Origin: JACVRW01 sp963814095
GTDB taxonomy: Bacteria; Actinomycetota; Thermoleophilia; Solirubrobacterales; Thermoleophilaceae
DNA length: 64,000 bases
Assembly: GCA_963814095.1 (NCBI GenBank)
Contig: CAWFBT010000014.1
Span: 186,001-250,000 of the forward strand
Reading direction: 5' to 3'
A program made the position numbers and the translations under genes. Positions 9,450 to 19,828 of this stretch are shown here, piece after piece (positions within the stretch are counted from its first letter, which is position 1; each line of letters opens with the position of its first letter). The notes below the pieces were generated by a model. It was not told the DNA's origin and did not search any database. It was given only the letters and a program-made list of their open reading frames with translations.

Positions 9450-10427
9450 TCAGGGGATGTTGCGGTAGGCGCCCGCCCAGGGATCCCCGAAGGCGCCGTC
9501 GTCGAGTGCGGCCGCCACCTCCCGCACGCCGTCGGGCACGCGCATGCTCGGCTCGAAGCCGAGCTGCTCGTGGACCTTGCCGAACGCGACGCGATAGTCG
9601 CGCGGGTCCTCGTCGCGATGCACGTAGCTGACCTTCCCGCGCCCGAGCTGGCCGGTGATGATCTCGACGAGGTCGAGCTTGCGGTAGTTCTCGTCCGAGT
9701 CGCCGACGTTGAAGACCTCACCGCCCATGGCGTCCGGGCCGGCGTCGAGCACCATCGTCATCGCGCGGGCGGCGTCGCGGACGTGCACGTACGGCCGCCA
9801 GAACTGCTCGCCGAAGACCTCGAGGTCGCGGTCGTCCCAGAGGTCGCGCGTGAACTCGTTGACGGTGAGGTCGAAGCGCATCCGGGCCGCCACCCCGTAG
9901 ACGGTCGCGAGCCGCAGGCAGGTGGCGGCCATCGGGGCGGTGGCGCCCGAGAGCAGCAGCGTCTCGACCTCGACCTTCTGCTCGGCGTAGAGCGAGACCG
10001 GGGCGAGCTCGGCGGTCTCGTCCACGGCGACCGTGGGGTCAGCCATGCGCCCGTAGTTCGAGCAGGTTGAGGCGAACACGATGTGCTTCACGCCCGCCGC
10101 GCGGGCCTCGTCCGCGAGCGCGCGGGTGCTGTCCACGTTGACGGCCTGGGCGAGCTCCGGGTCGCGCGCGCAGGCCGGGTCGCCGACGATCGCCGCGAGG
10201 TGGACGACCGCGCCGGCGCCCTCGAGCGCCGAGCGGCGTGCCGACTCGTCCCGGATGTCTCCGCGCTGGAGCTCCGCGCCGAGCTCCTCGAGCCGCGCTC
10301 CGACGCCGTCCTGGTCGTGCAGGAACACGTCGAACGCGCGCACCGGGCGGCCCTTCTCGCGCAGCTGCTCGACGAGCGACGCCCCTACGTAGCCCGCTCC
10401 ACCCGTCACCAGCACCAGATCACTCAT
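9450..10427 (-). CDS. NAD-dependent epimerase/dehydratase (extended SDR)
   Basis: This 325-residue extended short-chain dehydrogenase opens with VLVTGGAGYVGASL (Rossmann GxxGxxG). It has VHLAAIVGDP in strand 4, the catalytic STCSNYG serine region and YAEQK (Tyr-x3-Lys). Such enzymes make or epimerise nucleotide sugars (UDP-glucose 4-epimerase, dTDP-glucose dehydratase and relatives). The subfamily with IVGDPACARDP resembles NDP-sugar C4-reductase/epimerases of glycan loci, but the exact substrate cannot be read from sequence. It ends 5 bases before the deacetylase start and follows the next GT4 by 3 bases, so it is part of one operon. Confidence 0.87.
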   Translation of the reverse strand: MSDLVLVTGGAGYVGASLVEQLREKGRPVRAFDVFLHDQDGVGARLEELGAELQRGDIRDESARRSALEGAGAVVHLAAIVGDPACARDPELAQAVNVDSTRALADEARAAGVKHIVFASTCSNYGRMADPTVAVDETAELAPVSLYAEQKVEVETLLLSGATAPMAATCLRLATVYGVAARMRFDLTVNEFTRDLWDDRDLEVFGEQFWRPYVHVRDAARAMTMVLDAGPDAMGGEVFNVGDSDENYRKLDLVEIITGQLGRGKVSYVHRDEDPRDYRVAFGKVHEQLGFEPSMRVPDGVREVAAALDDGAFGDPWAGAYRNIP

Positions 10428-10430
10428 GTC

Positions 10431-11576
10431 TCACTCCTCGGCGTGCAGCGTCATCAGGAACTCGGATAACTCGCGGCGAAAGCGCTCCGGCGAGAATGTC
10501 GCAGCGCGCGTGCGCAGCTCGTTCTCGTCGAAGCTCGTCGCCTCGAAGCGTTCGATCGCGTCACACAGCGCGTCGACGCCCGGATCGTCGTACAGGATGC
10601 CGGTCACGCCGTCGACGACGCTGTCCGCCGCTCCGCCGCGCCCGTAGGCGATCACGGGGACGCCCGCGGCCTGGACCTCGACGGGGACCATTCCGAAGTC
10701 CTCCTCGCCCGGGAACAGCAGCGCGCGCGCTCCCGCCACGATCCCCGCGAGCTCGTCGTCGCCGACGAAGCCGAGCAGCTCCGTCCGCGGCCCGGCCAGC
10801 TCGGCCAGCGACTCGCCACCACGGCCCGAGCCGACCACCTTGAGCGGCCGGTCGAGGCGCGCGCAGGCGGCCACGGCGAGGTCGGCGCGCTTGTACGGGA
10901 CGAGCCGGCCGAGGAAGAGGTAGTAGCCGTCGTCGCTCCGGGGGGTGCCGAGGAAGCGCTCGACGTCGACCGGCGGGTGGATGACGGTCGCGTCGCGGCG
11001 GTAGTACTTGCGGATGCGCGCGGCCACATGGCGCGAGTTGGCGATGTAGGCGTCAGGCCGCGTCGAGGCGATCGCGTCCTGGCGGCGCAGGCGGCCCACC
11101 AGCAGCGGCAGCAGCGCCCGCTCGGCGAGGCCGAGCTGCTCGCCCGCGAAGAAGCCCGGGTCCCAGGCGTAGCGCATCGGCGTGTGGCAATAGCACACGT
11201 GCAGCGTTCCCGGCGCCGTGATCACGTTCTTTGCGCAGGCGTGGTTGCTCGACAGCACCAGGTCGTAGCCGCTCAGGTCGAAGGACTCGAAGGCCGCGTT
11301 CATGAGCGGCAGCAGGCGCGGGTAGATGCGCTCGGCGGCCGGCAGCCGGTTCAGGTACGAGGCGTGGACGCGCGCGCTCGTGATCGCCTCGGGCCACGGT
11401 TCCGGGTCGTAGACCGTCGTGTAGATCTCGGCGTCCGGGAACAGCTCGAGGAACTGCAGCACGACCTTCTCCGAGCCACCGGGGATGGTGAGCCACTCGT
11501 GGGAGATCGCGACCTTGGGAAAGCGCTTGCGGAGGGCGCCTTGCTCAGGCGTCACGCGACCCGGTGAAGATGGCAC
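10431..11576 (-). CDS. Glycosyltransferase family 4 (mannosyltransferase-like)
   Basis: An intact GT-B enzyme of about 381 residues. The N-terminus VAISHEWLTIPGGSEKVVLQ is the GT4 acceptor-side loop. CYCHTPMRYAWDPGFF is a hallmark of the WbaZ/WcaI-like mannosyltransferase group. The donor side has TVIHPPVDVERF, YYLFLGRLVPYKRADLAV and ALLFPGEEDFGMVPVEVQAAGVPV (E-x7-E). The start at 11576 overlaps the upstream sugar-transferase gene by 32 bases. A GTG at 11555 would shorten the overlap to 11 bases and is equally possible. It is one of four glycosyltransferases here, consistent with a repeat unit of about five sugars. Confidence 0.87.
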   Translation of the reverse strand: MPSSPGRVTPEQGALRKRFPKVAISHEWLTIPGGSEKVVLQFLELFPDAEIYTTVYDPEPWPEAITSARVHASYLNRLPAAERIYPRLLPLMNAAFESFDLSGYDLVLSSNHACAKNVITAPGTLHVCYCHTPMRYAWDPGFFAGEQLGLAERALLPLLVGRLRRQDAIASTRPDAYIANSRHVAARIRKYYRRDATVIHPPVDVERFLGTPRSDDGYYLFLGRLVPYKRADLAVAACARLDRPLKVVGSGRGGESLAELAGPRTELLGFVGDDELAGIVAGARALLFPGEEDFGMVPVEVQAAGVPVIAYGRGGAADSVVDGVTGILYDDPGVDALCDAIERFEATSFDENELRTRAATFSPERFRRELSEFLMTLHAEE

Positions 11577-13062
11577 CCAGGGTCATTAGGAGGATCTTGA
11601 TGTCCAGGGTGAGGGACCAATTCTCGATGTAGTAATTGTCCCACTCCACCCGGTCGCGTAGCGAGGTCTGCCCGCGGAGGCCGTGCACCTGGGCCCATCC
11701 GGTGACCCCGGACCTGACTCGGTGACGGTCCTCGTAGCGGGCGATCCGGTCACCGAAGAGGTCCACGAACTCGGGCCGCTCGGGCCGCGGCCCGACGAGG
11801 CTCATCTCGCCCCTGACCACGTTCAAGAGCTGCGGAAGCTCGTCGAGCGAGCTGCGGCGCAGGAACGCGCCGGTGCGCGTGCGCCGGTCGATGCCCTCTA
11901 TGCCGCCCGGCCCGATGTCGGTCGGGAGCGTGAGGACGTTGTTGGGCGTCGCCTCCGGCTGTGGTGGCGCCAGCGCCATCGAGCGGAACTTGAGCATTTC
12001 GAAGCGACGCCCGTCGCGGCCGATTCGCAGCTGCCGGAAGAGGATGGGTCCCGGGGAGCTCAACCGCACCGCGAGGGCGATCGCAACCAGCACCGGGGAC
12101 AGCACGACCAGCATGCTCCCGGCGACGATTCGGTCGAAGACGTGCTTGATCGCGAACTGCCAGCCCTTGGGATCGATCGAGTGGAGCCCGAAGAGCGGGA
12201 GTCCGCCGAGGTGGTCGAGCGCCACGTAGATGTTGACGCTCTCGAAGAGGCGCGGCACGAGCGACACCTCGAGCCCGCGCGCCTCGCACTCCTTGACGAG
12301 CGGGATCAGCTCGTGGTCGGGCGCCGTGCTGAAGCCGAGCACGACGTGACGGGCCCCGGTCTCGGCCACGACCCGGCCGAGGTCGGTCGGCGAGCCCAGC
12401 ACGGGCGCCTCGCGGTCGGGGACCATGTCGGCCGGCGGCGGGTCCGAGTCGAGGTAGCCAACCGGCTCGAGACCGAGCTGCGGCTGCGCGGTCAGGCGCC
12501 GCTCCACATGCGAGCCGATCACACCGGCGCCCACGATCAGCGTCGGCTTGGCGATCAGGCGTCCGGCCCGAGCCCGGCGCTGGGCCCAGCTCAGGACGAG
12601 GCGGCCGCCGACCACATAGACGGTGCCGAACAGCCAGGCGCGGGCGAGCAGCGGCGCGAGCTCGACGGCCGGGTCGACCAGCGCCGCGATGGCGATGATC
12701 GCGATCGTCGGAAGCGCCGTCGCGGCGATCACCTGGCCGATGCCGTCGACCAGGCGCATCGTGGTGCGGTCGCGATAGAGCCCCCAGAGCGCCATCAGCA
12801 CGAGCGTGAGCGGCGGCAGCAGCCAGACGAGCCAGGTACCGGCGCCGACGTCGCCGGCGGGCGCGCCCACGATCGCGGAGACGACGCCGAGGACCAGCAG
12901 AACGGCGTCCACGGTAAGCCGGAGGCGAAGCCAGCCGCGGCCCTCGAAGAGCACCTGCACGACCCGCCGGCGCTCGGCCGACGGCGCGGGCAGCGCCGAG
13001 TCCGTCCGCGTCCGCGGCAGCGCGTCCATCGCTGGATTATGTGCGAAGGCGTGGTCGGTCAT
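11545..13062 (-). CDS. Polyprenyl-phosphate sugar phosphotransferase (initiating enzyme, WbaP/CpsE-like)
   Basis: I chose ATG at 13062 (MTDHAFAHNP, preceded by GGAG at 7 bases) over an upstream in-frame start. About four to five membrane helices (residues 55-190) and a Rossmann-like middle domain (LIVGAGVIGSHVE) precede the bacterial sugar transferase domain. That domain has FDRIVAGSMLVVLSPVLVAI, LFRQLRIGRDGRRFEMLKFR, LRRSSLDELPQLLNV and MSLVGPRPE. It transfers a sugar-1-phosphate onto undecaprenyl phosphate, the first committed step of the exopolysaccharide. It is the promoter-proximal gene of the minus-strand operon that ends with the glycosyltransferase at 7313. Confidence 0.92.
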   Translation of the reverse strand: MTDHAFAHNPAMDALPRTRTDSALPAPSAERRRVVQVLFEGRGWLRLRLTVDAVLLVLGVVSAIVGAPAGDVGAGTWLVWLLPPLTLVLMALWGLYRDRTTMRLVDGIGQVIAATALPTIAIIAIAALVDPAVELAPLLARAWLFGTVYVVGGRLVLSWAQRRARAGRLIAKPTLIVGAGVIGSHVERRLTAQPQLGLEPVGYLDSDPPPADMVPDREAPVLGSPTDLGRVVAETGARHVVLGFSTAPDHELIPLVKECEARGLEVSLVPRLFESVNIYVALDHLGGLPLFGLHSIDPKGWQFAIKHVFDRIVAGSMLVVLSPVLVAIALAVRLSSPGPILFRQLRIGRDGRRFEMLKFRSMALAPPQPEATPNNVLTLPTDIGPGGIEGIDRRTRTGAFLRRSSLDELPQLLNVVRGEMSLVGPRPERPEFVDLFGDRIARYEDRHRVRSGVTGWAQVHGLRGQTSLRDRVEWDNYYIENWSLTLDIKILLMTLGAIFTGSRDA

Positions 13063-13109
13063 CGGATCGCTCCGAGGCTCCGAATCTGAGAGATGGTCAG
13101 GAAGGACCG

Positions 13110-13140
13110 CCCCACCGTCGGCAGCAGTGCCGCGGTGGGG
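13110..13140. terminator. Strong hairpin between LPFTG gene and sugar transferase
   Basis: CCCCACCG (13110-13117) pairs with CGGTGGGG (13133-13140), and inside it CGGCA-gcag-TGCCG continues the stem with a single bulged T. It lies just after the stop of the LPFTG gene on the minus strand and before the sugar-transferase start. There is no T-tract, so it may be a terminator or a processing or stability hairpin. Confidence 0.6.
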
Positions 13141-13157
13141 GGCCATCCTGAAAGGGT

Positions 13158-13442
13158 CTAGGCAGTGCCGGCCGAGCGCGTCAGGCGACGCATCCCGAAC
13201 CCGGCGAGAAGCAGCAGACCGCCGGCGCCGGCGAACAGCGCGACGTCGAGGCCGGTGAACGGCAGGCTTCCACTGCTGGTATCGGCCGTGGTGGCGGCGG
13301 GCGGCGTACCGCTTCCTCCGACGCCATTCTGCACCTGTCCGCCGATGTCGTTGTATCCGTCAACGGCCGACTGGCCGAAAGCTGTGGTTGCGAAAGCCAG
13401 GCAAAGCACCAGCGCAACCAGTATTGAACTGATCTTCTTCAT
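13158..13442 (-). CDS. Small cell-wall anchored protein with LPFTG sortase signal
   Basis: Start chosen at ATG 13442, after GAGG at 6 bases; upstream in-frame codons give an implausible Arg-rich extension. The 94-residue product has a signal peptide (MKKISSILVALVLCLAFATT), a mature part of only about 40 residues rich in Gly, Ser and Thr (QVQNGVGGSG, TTADTSSGS), then LPFTG, a hydrophobic helix and a basic tail (GMRRLTRSAG). The mature domain is too small for an enzyme. The sortase encoded at 15844 is the obvious processing enzyme. Its location inside the exopolysaccharide locus suggests a surface acceptor, spacer or assembly role; that is inference. Confidence 0.8.
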   Translation of the reverse strand: MKKISSILVALVLCLAFATTAFGQSAVDGYNDIGGQVQNGVGGSGTPPAATTADTSSGSLPFTGLDVALFAGAGGLLLLAGFGMRRLTRSAGTA

Positions 13443-13602
13443 GTCCATCCTCATTCTGAGAGTCGTCCTGGTGGCACTACGCCGCCGGCCACTTGGCCTG
13501 CGAGTCCGCGGTGTACCCCACCCCGCCCGTAAAAAGTCCTCCGTTTTCAATACCACGACTCCGTGACCCCCGCCACGCCAGAGTGCAGAATTTCACAGAT
13601 CT

Positions 13603-15670
13603 TTAGTCGCCAGAACCGGCTGCGCGGTTGGCAACAGACTGTGCGCTGCGCGCGATTCTGGCGTTCACGGCGGACGGAGAAACCCGCTTCCCGGCCCGCA
13701 CGTCCTCGAGGACCCCGAGGACGAGCGGATCGCGCGGATTCTGGGCGAGCGCGAGCCGAAGCATTCGCCTCGCCTCCGGGTTGTCTCCCTCAGCGGAGGC
13801 GATCAGGCCGAGTTCGAGGGCGGCGTATGCGTTCTCCGGATCTTCCTCGAGTACCTCGCGGAAGTGGAGCTTCGCCTCGTCCGTGCGGTCGAGCCGCAGG
13901 GCAATCGTGCCGGCGGTGGCGTCCGGGAGCGTCGACAGGGGGTTGAACGTCTCGGCCCTGTCGAGGGCGTCGAACGCGGCGTCCGGATCCTGGCGCCATA
14001 TGTCGCCCGCGTGCTCCACCTCGCGGGCCGACAGCCAGGGCGCCGCGATCGCGAGGGCGAGGAGCGCGGCGGCGACCGAGCCCGCCACGAGTGCCGGCGT
14101 GCGCCCGCGGGCGGGCCGCTCGGCCGTCTCCCGGGCGGGCGCCGGTGCCAGCGATGCGGCCATTGCGAGCGCCGCGAGCGCGGAGCCTGAGAGCGCGAAG
14201 AAGGCCCAGAACCAGTCGACGGAGGCGTGCAGCAGCCAGTACGCGAAGATCCCGAGTCCGGCGGCAGCTGCGCCGCGTGCCTCGGGGGCGGCGAACAGCG
14301 CCCGGCAGCCCGCCGCGGTCAGCGCCAGCAGCGCCCCCCCGAGCAGCAGCGCGCCGACTATGCCCAGCCCGGAGAGCACCTCGAGCTCGAGCGAGTGCGG
14401 ATAGCGCGGCTTCTCCGTGCTCTGGCCTTCCTTCAGGTAGAGGCGCTGGAAGTTCTCGGCGCCGAGGCCACGGATCGGCTCGTCCTCGAAGCCGTGCCAG
14501 GCGACCGTCCAGAAGTCGTAGCGGTTCGAGCCGGCGCTCCCGAAACGTGACTCGCTCTCGCTCGGAGCCTCGTCGGAGTAGCCCTGCTTGAACTCGGACC
14601 AGGTGTCGCTCAGCTTGTCCACCGGGTCGTCCGCGGCGGCGAGCGCCACCAGTCCCGCGCCGAGCGCCAGCACGACGAGCGCGATCCCCGTGCCGACCGC
14701 CAGGCGTCGCCGCGTCCCCTCGTCGGGGACGGCGCGCCGTTCGGCGAAGGCCCAGAGCGCGGCGATGGCGCCCGCCACGATCGTCACGAGCATCAGCGCC
14801 GCCGTCGCGTCCGAGAGCAGTCCGTCGAAGCGGGCAGGGGAGTACTTGTCGTGCACGTCGAGGAGGGTCTGCTGGATCGGCAGCAGGGTCAGCGCGACGA
14901 GGATCGACCCGAGCGCGATGCGGAGCCGGTCCGGTGAGATCACGAGCAGGATGATCAGCGCGAGCGGAAGGGCGAGCACCCAGCCGCGGCTCTGGCCCGA
15001 GCAGCGCCAGCCCGGCGAGCAGCGTGGCCCCAGCCAGCGCCGTGCCGCGCAGGGCGGGGTGCGCCCGCGCCGTAGCGGCCGTGGCGACGCACCCGAACAG
15101 CCCCAGCGTCCACATCGCCACGTTCGCGTTGATGTAGCCCGCCGGCTCGGCGAACCGCACGTCGATGAAGAAGTTGCCGGGAGCCGCGGCGGCATCGGCG
15201 CGCAGCAGCTCGATCACGCCGATCACGGCGACCCCGAGCGAGAAGGCCGCGATCAGGATGCGCACCCCGCGCGCTCCCGGCGGCCAGAGCAGGAACAGCG
15301 CGATCACCACGAGGTAGCCGCTGGTGCGCGCGGCGGCCTCCCAGGCATCGGCCTCCACGCCCGCCCAGGTGATCGAGAGGAAGCTCCAGGCCGCGTAGCC
15401 GGCGAACAGCGCCAGGCCGGCGAGCTGGAGCGCCCCGGGCCGGCGCGGCAGTGGCACCGTGAACGCCGTCACCACCAGCAGGCCGAGCAGCAGCAGGGCC
15501 GCGGGCGGCCAGTTCGTGTCGCCGTAGCCGGCCTCGGAGGCGACCATCACGAGCAGCACGCAGACGGCGAGCAGCTGCGAGGGGAGGGCCGGCGCCTCGG
15601 CCAGCAGCTCGCGCAGCCAGTCAGGCAGCCGCGGGAGCCGGTAGCGTCGCGCTCTGCTTTCGATGCGCAT
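13603..15670 (-). CDS. O-antigen ligase/polymerase (Wzy_C) with C-terminal TPR-like region
   Basis: ATG at 15670 starts a protein of about 688 residues with a frame change near 14998 (LLG|QSRGWVL, one extra base). Ten or more hydrophobic helices carry the Wzy_C features: QSRGWVLALPLALIILLVI and GLGAENFQRLYLKEGQSTEK, with YPHSLELEVLSGLGIVG shortly after. The last 150 residues are helical repeats (RTDEAKLHFREVLEEDPENA, PEARRMLRLALAQNP) resembling TPRs. It either polymerises repeat units or transfers the polymer to a carrier. With the partial protein at 1-846, the locus has two such proteins, so one is probably the polymerase and the other the ligase. Confidence 0.85.
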
Positions 15671-15821
15671 CCTGCTGAAGGTCCTCTATTGGCTCGCGGT
15701 GCTCGCCATCGCCCTCGCGCTCGTAATCGGGCTCATCCTGTGGTTCGAGTCGCGGGACCAGTCGGATATCGAGGGCGCCATGGTCCCGGGCCAAGCCGAG
15801 CCGCGCCCGGGGGCAGTGTAA
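15663..15821 (+). CDS. Small single-pass membrane protein (52 aa)
   Basis: A short frame, ATG at 15663 to TAA at 15819-15821, encodes MRILLKVLYWLAVLAIALAL followed by VIGLILWFE and a polar tail ending in PRPGAV. The basic N-terminus, about 24-residue helix and acidic turn are typical of a real single-pass peptide. Its start codon interleaves with that of the divergent O-antigen-ligase gene in the palindrome ATGCGCAT. No clear ribosome-binding site is visible, so it could be leaderless or spurious. No function is proposed. Confidence 0.45.
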   Translation: MRILLKVLYWLAVLAIALALVIGLILWFESRDQSDIEGAMVPGQAEPRPGAV

Positions 15822-15843
15822 GCGCGCGGGGGGCCGGAGCCGC

Positions 15844-16482
15844 CTAGCCCCGCACCGTCGGGGGCAGCCGCTTCGTGAGCCGCGCGAACGCCACGATCCG
15901 CTGCGCCGCGCTGTAGAGCGGATGGCAGGCGCTGAGGACGAGCCGGTCGTAGCCCACCGGATCGGTGATCCAGAGGGCGGAGTCGTCCACTATCTGGGTC
16001 TTCTCGACGCGGTAGATGAAGCGGCCGTAGGGCATCGACATGATGATCCGGTTGCCGCGCTTCAGCTGGTCGATGTTGCGGAAAGGGGCGCCGTAGGTCG
16101 TGCGGTGGCCGGCAACCGCGACGGTCCCGCGTTCACCGGGCAGCGGCGTATCCGGGTAGTGGCCGGGGCCCTTGCGGAGGTTGGCGGTGTCCGTGCCTTC
16201 GACCATGAAGTAGTGCTTGCCTAGCGAGGGCAGGATGATCTCCCCGATCGAGTCGCCGGGCAGGGGCCGCTTCTCGCGGATCCGCTTCTCGACGTGCGGC
16301 GGCGGGTTGTAGAGCTCCTCCTTGAGGGCGTTCTGCTGGCGCTCGGCGAAGAAGGCCGAGACCGGCTCCTGCCAGGCGAGGGTGACGCCTGCGTCGGCGA
16401 TCAGGAGGATCCCGCTGACCATCAGCACGGAGCCGAGGAAGCGAAGGACGTGCCGCCAGGGACCTGATCGCCGCGAGTTCAA
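15844..16482 (-). CDS. Sortase (class E/D-like)
   Basis: A 212-residue membrane-anchored transpeptidase with one N-terminal helix (LRFLGSVLMVSGILLIADA). The sortase fold carries the catalytic His in VAVAGHRTTYGAPF, Cys in LVLSACHPLYSAAQRIV and Arg in VAFARL. The start appears to be TTG. Sortases cleave an LPxTG-like signal between Thr and Gly and join the protein to the peptidoglycan stem. The LPFTG protein at 13158 lies 2.4 kb away and is the probable substrate. It is the last exopolysaccharide-region gene before pckG, which is divergent. Confidence 0.9.
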   Translation of the reverse strand: MNSRRSGPWRHVLRFLGSVLMVSGILLIADAGVTLAWQEPVSAFFAERQQNALKEELYNPPPHVEKRIREKRPLPGDSIGEIILPSLGKHYFMVEGTDTANLRKGPGHYPDTPLPGERGTVAVAGHRTTYGAPFRNIDQLKRGNRIIMSMPYGRFIYRVEKTQIVDDSALWITDPVGYDRLVLSACHPLYSAAQRIVAFARLTKRLPPTVRG

Positions 16483-16592
16483 GGTCGGGCTCAGTGTAGG
16501 GAGACTGCCCCAACCGATCGGCCAGTCCCAGGCGGGGGACGTGGGATACGGTTAACGGCCCCCGGAATGAGCCCAAGGAGATCGCGAGACCA

Positions 16593-18394
<1,802 letters not shown>

Positions 18395-18398
<4 letters not shown>

Positions 18399-19159
18399 CC
18401 GACGAGCACCGACAGGCAGGTCACGCAGCCCTCGAGCTTCTCGAACTCGCTGATGTCGGCCGTGAGGACGTCGAAGCCCAGGTCGTCGAACAGCTCGGCC
18501 GAGCGGGGTGCCGACGCTGCCATCAGCAGAATGCCGTCGCCGAGCGGGACCACGTGGGCGCCGGCCTCCTCGGGAACCAGCCGCATCGCCGGGAACGCGC
18601 CGGGCTCGACCGCCGCTGTCGCGGCGGCGACCAGCGTGCCGTCCGGTAGCGCTGTGACCGCGGACTTCAGGTGGAGCACCCCGCGCAGCGGCACGGGCAC
18701 GACCGTGCGGCCGCGAGTGGCGAGAAGCCTTCGCAACTGGCGGATGCCCTGGGCGTTGGTCCGCCCGCCGCGGCCGACGTAGACGGTCGATCCGACCTGC
18801 AACACGTCCCCGCCGTCGAGCGTGCCCGGGGCCTCGATGCGGGCGATCTCGAGACCCAGCGAGCGAACCAGCTCCTCGGTCCCGGCGACCTCGGTCAGCC
18901 GCTCGGGAGCGCCGGGCCTCGCGAGGACGGCGAGGTCGTGGCAGACGACCACCGTGTCCTCGACGAACGCCGAGTCGGGGAGATCGTCAGCGGGCGGGAC
19001 CTCGCGGATGTCCCAGCCCGCGCCGGCCACGGCTGCGACGTACGCCTCGTGCTGGCGGCCGGCGAGCACCGGATCCGCGCTCGCGCGGTCGACATGGGTC
19101 ACGATGCCCTCGTCCATCCGGCTGCTCGGCCGGCGCACGATCGCCACGCGCTCCGTCAT
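18395..19159 (-). CDS. Dimethylargininase (DDAH)-like amidinotransferase-family hydrolase
   Basis: A 254-residue protein with the guanidine-modifying fold: DSAFVEDTVVVCHDLAVL near the N-terminus, GTLDGGDVLQVGSTVYVG, catalytic His in GVLHLKSAVTAL and catalytic Cys in EKLEGCVTCLSVL at the C-terminus. This combination fits NG,NG-dimethylarginine dimethylaminohydrolase, which makes citrulline from methylated arginine. Arginine deiminases are longer, with about 400 residues. The gene runs towards pckG and lies 15 bases after the CAP-protein gene stop on the same strand. The substrate is inferred from family features only. Confidence 0.85.
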
Positions 19160-19174
19160 CGGCTGCGCCGTATG

Positions 19175-19621
19175 TCAGCGCGCGCCGAGCTGAAGCACCC
19201 AGACGGTGCTGCGGCGCCCTTGGAAGCTGCCCTGGACGGCGGCCGCCCCCGCCTGCCGGAAGCTGCGGCTGAGGAGCAGCGGCCGGTGGCCGGGTGAGGC
19301 AAGCCAGCGACGCACCGTCCAGCCCGGCCGGGAGGCGCCGCCCGTGTGCATCGCGATGCACTCGCCGAGCCGCCTGAAGCCCCCCGCTGCCTGGATCGTG
19401 CCCGCGTGGGCGAACACTCCGGTGCGCATGATCTGACCGGCGAAGGCGTCGGACGAACGGGTGAGGGCGGGGGAGAGCGCCAGGGGCCGCAGGCCGGCCC
19501 GGGCGCGCGCGTCGTTGATCGCATCGAGCGCCGCCTCGGTGTCTCCGGGAGCAGCCAGCGCGGGCGGGGCCGCGGACAGCGCCATCGCAAGAATCGCCAA
19601 CCCCCAGCGAGCTCGTCGCAT
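19175..19621 (-). CDS. Secreted CAP/SCP-domain protein
   Basis: The 148-residue product starts with a signal peptide (RRARWGLAILAMALSAAPPA) and continues with a CAP domain: ALDAINDARARAGLRPLALS, RSSDAFAGQIMRTGVFAHAG, and RWLASPGHRPLLLS. Actinobacterial CAP proteins are secreted cell-envelope factors of unclear chemistry. It follows a c-di-AMP riboswitch with its ribosome-binding site (GAGAGAGG) directly after the aptamer, so its expression should respond to the second messenger that controls osmotic and wall homeostasis. Confidence 0.85.
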   Translation of the reverse strand: MRRARWGLAILAMALSAAPPALAAPGDTEAALDAINDARARAGLRPLALSPALTRSSDAFAGQIMRTGVFAHAGTIQAAGGFRRLGECIAMHTGGASRPGWTVRRWLASPGHRPLLLSRSFRQAGAAAVQGSFQGRRSTVWVLQLGAR

Positions 19622-19633
19622 CAGGTCCTCTCT

Positions 19634-19768
19634 CTCAGGCCTACGGGGTTAGCTGTCGGGCTAGCGCAGAAAGAGCAGCGCTACGCGGCATTCCCGGCCG
19701 CGTTTCGCCCCAATATGTCGTGGGTCCCCCGTTCGCCACCGTGCGTATCGGCGGCGATTCGGCATTGA
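19634..19768 (-). ncRNA. c-di-AMP riboswitch (ydaO/yuaA type)
   Basis: Read on the minus strand, the leader of the CAP gene contains the ydaO landmarks in order: GCCGAATCG, then GGGGGACCC, then TTGGGGCGAA, a GC-rich variable arm (GCGGCC..), then CCCGACAGCTAACCCCGTAGGC closing the aptamer. The ACAGCTAACC.CGTAGGC block is the most conserved part of this class. The aptamer ends about 13 bases before the start codon, next to the ribosome-binding site. In this class ligand binding usually turns expression off; whether this happens here by termination or occlusion is not visible. Confidence 0.88.
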
Positions 19769-19828
19769 CGGCGCGCACCCTACACAGCATTACGGCCGTA
19801 TTCCAGCCCTGGGACTACGCTTGCGCGC

